Shown: piece by piece, positions 7,868 through 18,081 of the stretch | Layout: each line of letters starts with the position of its first letter | Numbering within the stretch: the stretch's first letter is position 1 | NCBI GenBank assembly: GCA_025210775.1 | Contig: JAOARB010000018.1 | Location: forward strand, 1-64,000 | DNA: 64,000 bases | Direction of reading: 5' to 3' | DNA from: Prolixibacteraceae bacterium | GTDB taxonomy: Bacteria > Bacteroidota > Bacteroidia > Bacteroidales > Prolixibacteraceae | Notes under the pieces: model-generated | Seen by the model: only the letters and a program-made list of their open reading frames with translations | Database searches by the model: none | Told to the model about the DNA's origin: nothing | Program-made: the position numbers and the translations under genes

Positions 7868-8380
7868 ATGAGTAAACGAGAGCTTAAGAAGTATCTAGGG
7901 GAACTGGAAAAGGAGCAACTTCAAGAACAGATTATCGATCTGTATGATCGTTTTAAAGAGGTCAAAGAGTTCTATAAGTTCTTCTTTAATCCCAATGAGG
8001 AGAAGCTTATTGAAGAAGCAAAGGTTGCGATAACAAAAGAGTTTTATCCTGCTAGATCTAGAAGACCTAAGATGAGACCAACGACCTTTAAAAAGCATCT
8101 TAAGCAACTTCATACATTGGAGGTTTCAACTGATAAGATTATCGATTTTACTTTTTTCTATATACAAACTGCAATAGATTTCAGAAAGAGTAGAAATATA
8201 CGTAAAGCAAACTTCCATCAGAGTATCTTTAAGAGTTTTGAAGAGGTGGTTGCTCTTATATTTAAAGAGAATCTTTTACCTATATATTCATCTCAACTAG
8301 AGAAGATTATTGATGATGTCTGGAAGAAAGATTGGCCTAATAAATCTAGCTTCGATAAGTTGCTAGACCTCTATGCTTAA
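7868..8380 (+). CDS. DUF6155 family protein
   Basis: A 170-residue soluble, mostly helical and highly charged protein without signal peptide or membrane segment. The N-terminal stretch (KRELKKYLGELEKEQLQEQI) and the FFNPNEEKLIEEAK block match what I remember of DUF6155, a Bacteroidota family of unknown function. It starts only 23 nt after the preceding terminator, so it may rely on read-through or on a promoter inside that region. No catalytic motif is seen. Confidence 0.75.
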   Translation: MSKRELKKYLGELEKEQLQEQIIDLYDRFKEVKEFYKFFFNPNEEKLIEEAKVAITKEFYPARSRRPKMRPTTFKKHLKQLHTLEVSTDKIIDFTFFYIQTAIDFRKSRNIRKANFHQSIFKSFEEVVALIFKENLLPIYSSQLEKIIDDVWKKDWPNKSSFDKLLDLYA

Positions 8381-8466
8381 TAAATTAAGTTCTTCTCAAT
8401 TCATTAATCTAGTGTTGTATATAAACTAAAAATAATATTCCAATATAGTTGGATTTAGTACAAAAA

Positions 8467-8500
8467 GAAGGGGTATCCGTTATTGGACACCCCTTCCTTT
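8467..8500. terminator. Bidirectional terminator, DUF6155 gene / mfd
   Basis: Twelve-nt arms (GAAGGGGTATCC / GGACACCCCTTC, one mismatch) are flanked by A-rich sequence on the left and CTTTT on the right, between convergent genes. Confidence 0.8.
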
Positions 8501-8521
8501 TAGTTGTTATCGTTTTGATGA

Positions 8522-11500
8522 CTACTTTTCTGTTACCAGTGATTTCATCGCATCTAAGGCATCTTTAACATCAAAGATCTTAATAAAAGTCAGTCTTATC
8601 TTGTCTTTTTCTTGTTTCATTCCTGCTTTACCAGGATTCTTCTGTAACCAGTTAAGAACATTGGTAAATTCTTTCGAACTATAGAATGGAGATTGTGGAT
8701 CGGAAATAAAATCAAGTACCATCCTTTTCTTTTTAAGTCGTACTTTTTCAATCCCATTTCTTTGTGCGATCCATCTAAGTTCAACGATCTTGGTAAGCTC
8801 TTTCGCTTCATCAGGCATCTTCCCAAATCGGTCTTCTGTATTCTTTACAAAGAGCGCAAGGTCTTCTGCATTGTCAATGTTGTCAAGCTCATTATATAGC
8901 ATCATTCTTTCTGCCGTATTCTCAATATAATCTTGAGGGAAAAGAAGCTCCATATCGGTCTCTATTTGACAATCTTGGACATATGAGATGTTCATAAAGG
9001 CCTTACGTGCTTCTTGATCGTTCTCTTTTTCATCTGCAAATATATCTTTGAACTCTTCTGTCTTTAATTCATGAATGGCTTCATTTAGAATTCTTTGGTA
9101 AGTCTCGAATCCGATATCTGCGATAAATCCACTTTGTTCTCCTCCTAGCATGTTACCAGCTCCTCGTATATCAAGGTCCTGCATGGCTATATTGAAACCG
9201 CTACCCAATTCAGAGAACTCTTCAATGGCTTCGAGCCTTCTTCTTGATTCTGATGGGAGAGAGGACATCGGTGGAGCCAGGAGATAACAGAATGCTTTTT
9301 TATTGGAACGCCCTACACGCCCTCTTAGTTGGTGCAATTCACTTAGTCCAAATTGATGGGCATGATTAATAATGATTGTATTGGCATTAGGAATATCTAG
9401 TCCCGACTCAATGATGGTTGTAGCTATAAGCACGTCGTATTCTCCTGCAACAAAAGAGAGCATCACCTTTTCTAGTGATGGTCCATCCATTTGTCCATGT
9501 CCTACGATGGTTCTTACTCCAGGACATACCCTTTGTATCATGGCCTCAATCTCATAGATGTTTTGTACACGATTATTGATAAAAAAGACCTGTCCTCCTC
9601 GTTCTAACTCATATTCTATGGATTCTTTGATGATCTCTTCGTTAAATCCATGAACCTCCGTTTGAATAGGGTATCTGTTGGGTGGAGGGGTGTTGATAAC
9701 AGACAAGTCTCTGGCTCCCATTAAAGAGAACTGAAGAGTTCTCGGAATAGGAGTAGCTGTTAGAGTTAAAGTGTCCACATTTACTTTTAATTTCTTTAGT
9801 TTTTCTTTAACGGCAACACCAAATTTCTGTTCCTCGTCAATGATTAATAACCCTAGATCTTTAAACTCAATATTCTTGCCTACCAGCTTATGGGTACCAA
9901 TAACAATATCGACTTTTCCCTCTTTCATCTCTTGTAAGACTCTCTTTACCTCTTTCGGTTTTCTCATGCGAGAGATATATTCAATGTTACAAGGGAAATC
10001 CTCTAAACGTTTCAAAAAGGTCTTATAATGCTGGAAAGCAAGGATGGTGGTAGGAACCAATATGGCAACTTGTTTACTGTCGCATACAGCTTTAAATGCT
10101 GCCCTGATAGCAACTTCTGTTTTACCGAACCCTACATCTCCACACACCAATCTATCCATAGGGATCTCCTTTTCCATATCTTGTTTTACGGATAAGGTAG
10201 CCTTATTTTGATCTGGTGTGTCTTCATAGATAAACGATGCTTCTAACTCCTGTTGAAGGTAACTATCCTCACTAAAAGAGAAGCCTTTCTCTTGTTTTCT
10301 TTTGGCGTAAAGAGCGATAAGATCTTTGGCAATATCTTTAACCTTTGCTTTGGTCTTACTCTTCATCTTTTGCCATGCAGAGGTACCAAGCTTATTTAGT
10401 TTGGGCTCTGTTCCGTCTTTATCCTTATATTTAGAAATACGGTGAAGGGCATGGATATTCACAAGCAAAGAGTCGTTGCCTTTAAATACAAGTCGTAGCG
10501 ACTCTTGTATCTTTCCATTCTCTTGGGTTCGAACCAATCCTGCAAATTGACCTACACCATGGTCAATATGCACAACATAGTCTCCTGGATGTAGCTTTTG
10601 TATCTCTTTAAGCGTAATGGCTAGTCGAGATGACTTCTTCGATTTTAATCTAAATCGATGATAACGTTCAAAGATCTGGTGGTCTGTGTAGATGCATTTT
10701 TTTAGATCATGATCAACAAACCCCTCACTAATCGAAGCAACTACTCCTTTGAAATTCTCTTCGTAACCTTTATCGTGAAAAATAGATTTTATTCTATTTA
10801 ATTGCTTCTCATTTGAAGATAAGATAAGATTCTGGTATCCCTCTTTTTGATGGTTCTGGAGATCTTCGGATAATAGATCAAAGTTTTTATGAAAAAGAGG
10901 CTGGTTGGTTTGTTTAAAATTGTAAGCCTTGGATTGTTCATAATACCCTTTATGACCAAATTCAATAAGAGGTACTTGTTCTATTGCTGTTCTAAAATGA
11001 TCTTTTCGAATTAACTCTTCTGAGAGGTCAATCTCTTTTTCATTACGCTCTAGGTAGTTTTTTGAATGATCGTAGAATTGTTCAATACGATCTTCTATAA
11101 ACGTGACATCCTGAAGTGCTACGATGCTTTTCTGAGAGATAAATTCAAACAAAGAACATTTCTCGATTTCTTGATCACTTCCTTGGATATTAGGAATAAT
11201 AGATATCTTATCAATAACTTTCTTTGATATCTGACTCTCAATATCAAAGATCCTTATAGAATCAATGTCGTCACCAAAGAAGTCTATTCGGTAAGGATCT
11301 TCATTGGCAAAAGAGTAGATGTCTACGATAGACCCTCTTATCGAGAATTGTCCGGGCTCATATACAAAATCTACGAGTTCAAATCCATAGCTTTCGAGTG
11401 TCTCTCTTAAGAAACTACTCTCAATATTTTCTCCTACAGTAATGTGAAGTGTTAAATCTTGAAGTGTCTTCTTTGCTACGATCTTTTCAGCTATAGCTTC

Positions 11501-11866
11501 TGGATAGGTGACAATAATATTATTCTCTTTCTGACTAATCACATTGAGAATATCTGTTCTTTCAATAATATTTTCACTTTCTATCCTATCAAGATCAATA
11601 TATCTACGATGTGAAGATGGAAAGAAATGTAGATTTTGTGGATCATACATTCTTATAATATCATCATAAAAGTATGCAGCACTTTCTCTGTCGTTTGCTA
11701 TGATGATTGCAGTTCCTTGATATTCTGATAAGGAAGCCCAAAGATACAATGGGGCAGAGGAGCCTTTGAGTCCTATGCATCTAAATCTTTCACTTGTTTC
11801 ATTATGAATATCTTGTTTTAAAGCTTTTACTTGTGGATGTGTATAAAAGCTTTCTAATATCTTCAT
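8522..11866 (-). CDS. mfd: Transcription-repair coupling factor
   Basis: ATP-driven DNA translocase that removes RNA polymerase stalled at lesions and recruits UvrA. The 1114-residue length is full. The start is the ATG at 11866 (MKILESFY); a TTG three codons upstream is less likely. Domain order is a UvrB-like N-terminus, a CarD-like RNA polymerase interaction domain starting LHPGDYVVHIDHGVG near residue 425, then the RecG-like motor: Walker A GDVGFGKTE near 577, DEEQ near 675, TATPIPRTLQ near 702, and QLRGRVGRS in motif VI. A C-terminal regulatory TRCF domain ends the protein. ispE lies 38 nt upstream and probably shares a transcript. Confidence 0.97.
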   Translation of the reverse strand: MKILESFYTHPQVKALKQDIHNETSERFRCIGLKGSSAPLYLWASLSEYQGTAIIIANDRESAAYFYDDIIRMYDPQNLHFFPSSHRRYIDLDRIESENIIERTDILNVISQKENNIIVTYPEAIAEKIVAKKTLQDLTLHITVGENIESSFLRETLESYGFELVDFVYEPGQFSIRGSIVDIYSFANEDPYRIDFFGDDIDSIRIFDIESQISKKVIDKISIIPNIQGSDQEIEKCSLFEFISQKSIVALQDVTFIEDRIEQFYDHSKNYLERNEKEIDLSEELIRKDHFRTAIEQVPLIEFGHKGYYEQSKAYNFKQTNQPLFHKNFDLLSEDLQNHQKEGYQNLILSSNEKQLNRIKSIFHDKGYEENFKGVVASISEGFVDHDLKKCIYTDHQIFERYHRFRLKSKKSSRLAITLKEIQKLHPGDYVVHIDHGVGQFAGLVRTQENGKIQESLRLVFKGNDSLLVNIHALHRISKYKDKDGTEPKLNKLGTSAWQKMKSKTKAKVKDIAKDLIALYAKRKQEKGFSFSEDSYLQQELEASFIYEDTPDQNKATLSVKQDMEKEIPMDRLVCGDVGFGKTEVAIRAAFKAVCDSKQVAILVPTTILAFQHYKTFLKRLEDFPCNIEYISRMRKPKEVKRVLQEMKEGKVDIVIGTHKLVGKNIEFKDLGLLIIDEEQKFGVAVKEKLKKLKVNVDTLTLTATPIPRTLQFSLMGARDLSVINTPPPNRYPIQTEVHGFNEEIIKESIEYELERGGQVFFINNRVQNIYEIEAMIQRVCPGVRTIVGHGQMDGPSLEKVMLSFVAGEYDVLIATTIIESGLDIPNANTIIINHAHQFGLSELHQLRGRVGRSNKKAFCYLLAPPMSSLPSESRRRLEAIEEFSELGSGFNIAMQDLDIRGAGNMLGGEQSGFIADIGFETYQRILNEAIHELKTEEFKDIFADEKENDQEARKAFMNISYVQDCQIETDMELLFPQDYIENTAERMMLYNELDNIDNAEDLALFVKNTEDRFGKMPDEAKELTKIVELRWIAQRNGIEKVRLKKKRMVLDFISDPQSPFYSSKEFTNVLNWLQKNPGKAGMKQEKDKIRLTFIKIFDVKDALDAMKSLVTEK

Positions 11867-11904
11867 CGTACTCAATTCACTATCTTTTACTGTGTTCTAA
11901 TATC

Positions 11905-12726
11905 TTATTTGATTATCTCTTCCCAGATGAAATAACTAGGATCAATCTTTTCTTTATTCCAATTTACCTCTTCTTTGAATAGGGCAAATACCGAAGAGCC
12001 ACTTCCACTCATAGATACATATGAAGCACCTAGTTTATATAGGTCTTCTTTTAGTCTTGCTATCTCTGGGTACTGTTTGAATACACTGACTTCAAAATCA
12101 TTGACAACTACACCATCCCATTTTTCTACAGGTAGCTTTAATGCTTCTAATAGAGGAGTATCAGGTTGTTTGGGTTTAATGTATTTAAAAGCTTCAGGTG
12201 TTGGCACTAATATGTTAGGATTAACTAAAACCAAACGATAACCAGACAAGTCTAGTGGTGTTGGCGTTAATATCTCTCCTCTACCAGTAGCATAAGCAGG
12301 GGTATTCATAATAAAGAATGGGCAATCACTACCTAACTTTGCAGCCATAGATAATAATTCGTCCTCCTCTATCTTTAGATCAAATAATTCATTTAATCCT
12401 TTTAAGACAAAAGAAGCATCTGCAGATCCTCCTCCAAGCCCTGCACCAAATGGTATCTTTTTATGAAGATGAAGATCTAATGAGGGTATTTTATATTTCT
12501 CTTTAATAAGCTCATAGGCTTTATATACCAAATTATTCAGGGGATCACCGTCAATAACAATACCAGAGGTGGTCAATGTTGTTTGGTCTTTATTGTTCTC
12601 TACAATCTCTAAACCATCACATAGTTGAAGTGGATAAAACAGTGTGGTAAGATTATGAAACCCGTCCTCTCTTTTTGAAGTTATATTTAGTCCAATATTA
12701 ATTTTCGCATTCGGAAAATAAAGCAT
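11905..12726 (-). CDS. ispE: 4-diphosphocytidyl-2-C-methyl-D-erythritol kinase
   Basis: GHMP kinase of the non-mevalonate isoprenoid pathway; it phosphorylates CDP-ME at the 2-hydroxyl. The ATG at 12726 (MLYFPNAKINIGLNI) is chosen because it places the conserved PNAKINIGL motif at the N-terminus, giving the usual 273 residues; the open frame runs 36 codons further upstream without resembling the family. The ATP-binding motif PFGAGLGGGSADAS and a late SMSGSGSSVFALF block confirm the family. It precedes mfd on the same strand. TATTTTTG at 12763-12756 (minus) may be its -7 element. Confidence 0.95.
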   Translation of the reverse strand: MLYFPNAKINIGLNITSKREDGFHNLTTLFYPLQLCDGLEIVENNKDQTTLTTSGIVIDGDPLNNLVYKAYELIKEKYKIPSLDLHLHKKIPFGAGLGGGSADASFVLKGLNELFDLKIEEDELLSMAAKLGSDCPFFIMNTPAYATGRGEILTPTPLDLSGYRLVLVNPNILVPTPEAFKYIKPKQPDTPLLEALKLPVEKWDGVVVNDFEVSVFKQYPEIARLKEDLYKLGASYVSMSGSGSSVFALFKEEVNWNKEKIDPSYFIWEEIIK

Positions 12727-12952
12727 ACTCCTTATATTTTTTGTTGATAAATGTACAAAAATATATTTTATTATTCTGTATTTGTTACCCACATGCAAAT
12801 GCTTAATTACTAGACTTTTTTCTCTCTTTTTCATGCTTTTAAGTGGTTTAAAAGTGAAAAAAACTTATTTATTAAACTTAAAATTGTTTTTTATGTATTT
12901 AATATTTTAATTGCGAAAATTAACATAATTAATGCACGACAAATTTGACTAT

Positions 12953-13624
12953 ATGAAATTCTTTTTATTTCAATTACTTTTATTTTTTACCATTTTCACT
13001 TCATTTGCCAATGATAATAATGTGAGTGATAGAAGGTCTACAATAATGATTCAGAAGTCTCGATATGTTCTGATTAAAAGTCGTGACTCAATTGCTAAAC
13101 AGCATGCTTTGGAAACATTGAACCAGTATGCTGAAGAAGGAAATGGGTTTGCTCTGAATATTCTAGGTATTTTCCATCTTAGAGGAAGAGGTGGTCTTGA
13201 AAAAGACACAGTTAAAGCTTGCGAACTATTTAGAAAATCAGCGGATGCAGGTACTGTAGATGCGATGTGTAATGCAGCCAAGCTTTATCGTTTAGGAAAA
13301 GGGGGTGTGGCAAAAGATTACGATCAAGCATATAAATATTATCGTATGGCAGCGGATAACAATCATAAGATTGGGATCTTTTGGGTTGGCAGATGTTATT
13401 ATAAAGGTTTTGGCGTTAAAAAAGATTTTAAGAAAGCCTATGAGCATTTTGTAATAAGTGATAAGAATAACTTAGTCATTGCAAAATACCTTTTAGGGGT
13501 TCTAACCTTCAAAGGATGGGGAACAGAAGTAAATACCGAAGAAGGGGCTAAATTAGTAAAAGAGGCTCTTGCTTTAGGGTATAAACCTGCTCAGAAGTTT
13601 ATGGATAGAAACAATATCAAATAG
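12953..13624 (+). CDS. Exported Sel1-repeat protein
   Basis: A 223-residue protein with an N-terminal signal peptide (MKFFLFQLLLFFTIFTSFA). The ATG at 12953 is preferred over one seven codons earlier because it gives a standard signal. Four Sel1-like (TPR-related) repeats follow from about residue 55, each with an ALGxxxxxGxGVxKDxxKAxxxxxxAA-type pattern (LGIFHLRGRGG, AAKLYRLGKGG, VGRCYYKGFGV, LGVLTFKGWGT). Such repeats mediate protein-protein contacts; the partner is unknown. It is monocistronic and convergent with der. Confidence 0.85.
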   Translation: MKFFLFQLLLFFTIFTSFANDNNVSDRRSTIMIQKSRYVLIKSRDSIAKQHALETLNQYAEEGNGFALNILGIFHLRGRGGLEKDTVKACELFRKSADAGTVDAMCNAAKLYRLGKGGVAKDYDQAYKYYRMAADNNHKIGIFWVGRCYYKGFGVKKDFKKAYEHFVISDKNNLVIAKYLLGVLTFKGWGTEVNTEEGAKLVKEALALGYKPAQKFMDRNNIK

Positions 13625-13650
13625 ATCTATCGATATATAATATTAAACAA

Positions 13651-13680
13651 AAAAGGCCGACATTAATTTGTCGGCCTTTT
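13651..13680. terminator. Bidirectional terminator, Sel1 gene / der
   Basis: A perfect 12-bp inverted repeat (AAAAGGCCGACA / TGTCGGCCTTTT) with a 6-nt loop lies between convergent genes. Confidence 0.92.
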
Positions 13681-13682
13681 GT

Positions 13683-14990
13683 TTATTTCTTACGGAAGAA
13701 AATTTGAATAGGAACACCTGTTAATTCAAAATTCTCTCTAAACTTATTCTCGATATATCGTTTATATGGATCTTTAATATACTGAGGTAAGTTACAATAG
13801 AATGCAAATGTAGGAGCATGTGTTGGCAACTGCATTGCATATTTAATTTTGATATACTTTCCTTTGTATGCTGGTGGAGGATAAGCCTCAATAAGAGGTA
13901 ACATCACATCATTGATAGTAGATGTTTGGATACGTGTTGTTCTTCTCTCATACACGTCCATAGCCTCTTCTAGCACCTTGATAATACGTTGCTTTGTAAT
14001 AGCAGATGTAAAGATGATAGGGATGTCAACAAATGGAGCAAATTTACGATAGATTTTCTCCTTAAATTCATTGATTGTATTGGTATCCTTATCTTCGATC
14101 AAGTCCCATTTATTCACCATAACAACGATTCCTTTACGGTTACGTTGGATAAGGTTGAAAATAGAAACATCCTGAGCTTCTACACCACGAGTAGCATCAA
14201 GAATAAGAATACATACATCAGAATTCTCAATAGTACGAACAGAACGTAGGGTAGAATAGAACTCGACATCTTCGTTTACGTTTCTTTTCTTACGTAGTCC
14301 TGCGGTATCCACCATCATGAAATCGTGTCCAAATTTAGAGAAACGAGTAGAGATAGAGTCTCTTGTTGTTCCTGCTAGATCGGTTACGATATTTCTATTC
14401 TCGTCAAGTAAAACATTTACTGTAGATGATTTACCAACATTTGGTCTTCCGACAAATGCCAATCTTGGTAGATCTTCTTCCTCTTGTTCTACTTCTTCTG
14501 GAAGTTTTATCACTACTTCATCCAGTAGATCTCCTGTTCCACTACCATTGATAGAAGAGATACTGTAATATTCTCCAAGTCCTAAAGAGTAGAATTCTGT
14601 AGCATCTAACTCACGCTTGTTGTTATCCACTTTATTAACAACGAGAATAAACTCTTTATTTGATTTGCGTAAAAGTTCAGCTACACCATTATCTAATTCA
14701 GTGATACCATCTTCAACATTTACAACAAACAAGATAACATCTGCTTCTTCGATAGCCAAATGTACTTGTCTTCTAATTTCGTCTTCAAAGATATCTTCTG
14801 ATCCTTCTACGTATCCTCCTGTATCGATGATTGAGAACTCTCTTCCGTTCCATTCTACTTTACCGTAGTTACGATCACGTGTTACACCAGCCACATCATT
14901 AACGATGGCCTTACGCGATTCTGTAAAACGGTTAAAAAGAGTAGATTTCCCAACGTTAGGGCGTCCTACAACTGCTACTATACCACTCAT
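13683..14990 (-). CDS. der: Ribosome assembly GTPase Der (EngA)
   Basis: Tandem-GTPase factor for 50S subunit maturation, 435 residues. The first G domain has GRPNVGKST at 9-17 and DTGG near 56-59; the second has GRPNVGKSS at 181-189 and DTAGLRKK later. A C-terminal KH-like domain follows. An acidic EEVEQEEED linker separates the two G domains. The gene begins 18 nt after era ends, so era-der form an operon, two GTPases acting on the small and large subunits respectively. Confidence 0.98.
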   Translation of the reverse strand: MSGIVAVVGRPNVGKSTLFNRFTESRKAIVNDVAGVTRDRNYGKVEWNGREFSIIDTGGYVEGSEDIFEDEIRRQVHLAIEEADVILFVVNVEDGITELDNGVAELLRKSNKEFILVVNKVDNNKRELDATEFYSLGLGEYYSISSINGSGTGDLLDEVVIKLPEEVEQEEEDLPRLAFVGRPNVGKSSTVNVLLDENRNIVTDLAGTTRDSISTRFSKFGHDFMMVDTAGLRKKRNVNEDVEFYSTLRSVRTIENSDVCILILDATRGVEAQDVSIFNLIQRNRKGIVVMVNKWDLIEDKDTNTINEFKEKIYRKFAPFVDIPIIFTSAITKQRIIKVLEEAMDVYERRTTRIQTSTINDVMLPLIEAYPPPAYKGKYIKIKYAMQLPTHAPTFAFYCNLPQYIKDPYKRYIENKFRENFELTGVPIQIFFRKK

Positions 14991-15008
14991 GTTTATATCG
15001 TTGTTATT

Positions 15009-15890
15009 TTAATCGTTGTATCCGAAGTTCCTTAATTGATTGTCTTTATCTCTCCAGTCCTTATTGACTTTCACAAAAGTTTTTAAGAAGATCTTTTTAC
15101 CAAAGAACTCTTCCATATCTTTTCTTGCTTCTGTTCCTACACGTCTTAGACCAAGTCCTTGGTGACCAATGATGATCCCTTTCTGACTTGAACGCACCAC
15201 GTGGATAACTGCACGAATGTGAATAATATTCTCTTCTTCTTTAAACTCTTCTACTTCAATCTCTACAGAGTAAGGGATTTCCTTCTTATAGTGAACAAGA
15301 ATTTTTTCTCTAATGATTTCTTGAACAAAGAATCTCTCACTCTTATCCGTTAATTGGTCTTTTTCGAAGTAAGGTGGCGCAGCTGGAAGATGTTCCACAA
15401 TACGGTCAAAAATGTAGTTAAGATTAAACTTTCTTAAAGCTGAAATAACAATAATCTCTGCTTTAGGAAGGCGTTCTTGCCAATCTTTAATAAGTTGATT
15501 CACTGTCTCCTGATCTGAGATATCAATTTTGTTGATAACCAAAAGAATAGGAGTATTTGTATCTTGAAGTTTTTTTAGATATTCTTCGTTTTTATCCCAT
15601 CTCTCAAATACATCTGTTACATACAAGATTACGTCGGCATCTACCAATGCAGAGTCTACGAATTTAAGCATCGACTCCTGTAATTTGTAGTTTGGTTTCA
15701 AGATACCTGGAGTATCTGAATAGATAATTTGAAAGTCATCGCCATTAACAATCCCCTTAATGCGGTGACGCGTTGTTTGCATTTTACTTGTGATGATAGA
15801 GAGTTTCTCTCCTACAAGTCCATTCATCAATGTTGATTTCCCAACGTTGGGATTCCCAACAATACTGACAAAGCCTGATTTGTGCTTCAT
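15009..15890 (-). CDS. era: Ribosome assembly GTPase Era
   Basis: Essential GTPase that binds 16S rRNA near its 3' end during 30S maturation. The 293-residue length is standard. G1 is GNPNVGKST at 12-20, G3 is DTPG, G4 is NKID, and a C-terminal KH domain carries the GIIIGHQG RNA-binding loop near residue 235. It is followed by der on the same transcript. CAAAGATA on the plus strand at 15916-15923 gives a minus-strand TATCTTTG that fits a -7 promoter element. Confidence 0.97.
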   Translation of the reverse strand: MKHKSGFVSIVGNPNVGKSTLMNGLVGEKLSIITSKMQTTRHRIKGIVNGDDFQIIYSDTPGILKPNYKLQESMLKFVDSALVDADVILYVTDVFERWDKNEEYLKKLQDTNTPILLVINKIDISDQETVNQLIKDWQERLPKAEIIVISALRKFNLNYIFDRIVEHLPAAPPYFEKDQLTDKSERFFVQEIIREKILVHYKKEIPYSVEIEVEEFKEEENIIHIRAVIHVVRSSQKGIIIGHQGLGLRRVGTEARKDMEEFFGKKIFLKTFVKVNKDWRDKDNQLRNFGYND

Positions 15891-15986
15891 TATGATTTTT
15901 TATATGTATTTGCTGCAAAGATAAAAATAAATCTAACGTTTTGATACATTTATCTTTAATGCCACGATTTTATCTTTTTTTTGTAG

Positions 15987-17813
15987 TTATCTCTCTGTGT
16001 TCCATATTTTCATGAAACAATTTTTACAATCAAATTCCAGACGATATTCATGATGTTCATCCTTTAACATCAGAGGTTGTGAAATCTTATTTCCTTTTTT
16101 AAGGCACATTCCCAACTCGTTTAGAATACAATATCTTGTATGCATTAATACTGAAGGGCTCTCTTTTTTCGATAATTCGAAAGCCATCTCCGTTACTTTT
16201 GTCTGATGTCTTTGATAGAACTGAACGGCAAGTTTATTGGCCACATTCCCTCTATAATCTATCGTCTCCTCTATATATGGAACATCATTAGGTGTGATCT
16301 TCTCTGCTTCTTTTCGTCTAGATTCCAATTTCTCTATTAATTCCACAACCAACTCTCTTCTTGTTTGCGTAAGCAGTTTGTTTGGAATAAATGGGGTAGA
16401 AGTAATTTGAAATTCAAACTGACCAATATAGAAAGGAGAGTCTCCTAGCTTGGACAGTTGTTTCTGAATATTCTCTTTCGATCTTTCTATATTTTGTGCT
16501 TCATCGAAAGTCTCATTAAAAGTATGAACAACAGAGATATCCGTATTTGGTACAGATAATTGAATAGAGAAAGAGCTATCTTCTTCTGAAACGATAGCAT
16601 CTATTGCTCTTTTTCTTGTCGTACGACTCTTATCAAGTGTTTGTAAGAAAAGGTGGTTATAATTACGATAGACTTTAGACCCTTTGTGTAATTTAGGCAT
16701 ACGTTGAGGGAATACTTTCCCGTTCTCTACAGTATTAACCTTAAATCCTTCGGTCTCTTTTTTATCGGTTACTGCCACCAATCCATCGTTATTGGCAAGC
16801 AGGTTACTATTCTCTATCTCTAGATGTTTCTTGCCAATATGAGTAATCTCTCCAATATATTCTCCCATCGATTTAGGGGTCTCTAGATTGGCAATGCTTT
16901 CTTGCTTTCCTTGAAGGAAATAAGACGTAAAATCTCTTGAGAAACTCTTCTTCGGATCAGGCGCAAAATCGAATATTGTCTTCCCTGCAGAAGATCTTTT
17001 AAGGTTACTATCTCCATCAAGGATGGCATCGATCTCTTTACGATAGTGTCCAACAGAATTCTTAAGGTAAGTGATATCTTTTAATCGGCCTTCAATTTTT
17101 AATGATTGTACCCCAGAATGGACCATCTGTTCTATTGAAGGAGTCTGGTTCATATCTTTTAAAGACAAAAGATACTTATTGTCTATCCACTGCTTTCCTT
17201 CTGCATCGAATAGAGAATAGGTCTTTCTACACGATTGAACGCAAGCTCCTCTATTGGCACTTCTGGTACCATTAAAAGCACTCATATAGCATTGGCCACT
17301 AAGACTAACACATAGTGCACCATGAATAAATGCTTCCAGTTCAACCTTTGTGTTTTTGGCAATATGATTAATCTCCTCAATGGTTAGCTCTCTAGCTAAA
17401 ACCACACGATCGAAACCAACATTCTCAAGAAACTGAACCTTCTCAAGAGAGAAATTATTTGTTTGGGTACTTGCATGAAGAAAGATAGGTGGTAAGTCCA
17501 TCTCCAGAATTCCCATATCCTGTACAATCAAGGCATCCACCCCTGCATCATAAGCATCCCAGATAATACGGCGAGCTTCTTCTAGCTCATGATCATAAAG
17601 GATCGTATTTATAGCCATGAATACTTCACCATCAAAACGATGGGCATATCGAACCAATTCACCAATATCGCTCATGCTATTGCCTGCGTTGGCTCTTGCT
17701 CCAAAAGAGGGGCCCCCTATATATATGGCATCTGCTCCATAATCGAAGGCAGCTTTCCCATATTCAAGATTCTTTGCAGGGGCTAATAGTTCAATATATT
17801 CTCTTGTATTCAT
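15987..17813 (-). CDS. Peptidase U32 family protein, RlhA-like, with DUF3656 domain
   Basis: A 608-residue protein. The N-terminal third is the U32 TIM-barrel-like core (ELLAPAKNLEYGKAAFDYGADAIYIGG) with the signature EAFIHGALCVSLSGQCYMS near 170-190 and cysteines (RGACVQSCR) that in this family coordinate an iron-sulfur cluster. The middle, from about residue 300, fits the DUF3656/collagenase-like region. Family members of this length include E. coli RlhA, which is needed for 5-hydroxycytidine in 23S rRNA; shorter relatives hydroxylate tRNA uridine. An RNA-hydroxylation role is therefore likelier than proteolysis, but the target base is not visible here. A C-terminal CKNCFMKIW segment adds two cysteines. 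Confidence 0.85.
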   Translation of the reverse strand: MNTREYIELLAPAKNLEYGKAAFDYGADAIYIGGPSFGARANAGNSMSDIGELVRYAHRFDGEVFMAINTILYDHELEEARRIIWDAYDAGVDALIVQDMGILEMDLPPIFLHASTQTNNFSLEKVQFLENVGFDRVVLARELTIEEINHIAKNTKVELEAFIHGALCVSLSGQCYMSAFNGTRSANRGACVQSCRKTYSLFDAEGKQWIDNKYLLSLKDMNQTPSIEQMVHSGVQSLKIEGRLKDITYLKNSVGHYRKEIDAILDGDSNLKRSSAGKTIFDFAPDPKKSFSRDFTSYFLQGKQESIANLETPKSMGEYIGEITHIGKKHLEIENSNLLANNDGLVAVTDKKETEGFKVNTVENGKVFPQRMPKLHKGSKVYRNYNHLFLQTLDKSRTTRKRAIDAIVSEEDSSFSIQLSVPNTDISVVHTFNETFDEAQNIERSKENIQKQLSKLGDSPFYIGQFEFQITSTPFIPNKLLTQTRRELVVELIEKLESRRKEAEKITPNDVPYIEETIDYRGNVANKLAVQFYQRHQTKVTEMAFELSKKESPSVLMHTRYCILNELGMCLKKGNKISQPLMLKDEHHEYRLEFDCKNCFMKIWNTER

Positions 17814-18012
17814 ATCTGTAAGTAACTATGGTATTCTTTTCTTTCGTACAAAGAAATAGGTTTTTAGTTATATTATCTATTTCTCGAAGTAGTTTTATTT
17901 ATGCTTCTTTTGAAGTGTACCATCTAAACCATTCTTATAACTTCTCTTTCTTCAGTGCGCTTTTATACGTAGCGTGATGGTATCGATAGGGGATTGCATG
18001 TTTGGGGTGAAA

Positions 18013-18046
18013 ATAAAAAAGAAGCTGTCTAAGAAAGACAGCCTCT
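18013..18046 (-). terminator. Terminator of gpmI
   Basis: The hairpin GCTGTCT / AGACAGC is followed on the minus strand by TTCTTTTTTATTTT, 36 nt after the gpmI stop. Confidence 0.8.
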
Positions 18047-18081
18047 TATCTATATTATTTAGCGAAATATTTAAGAATAAA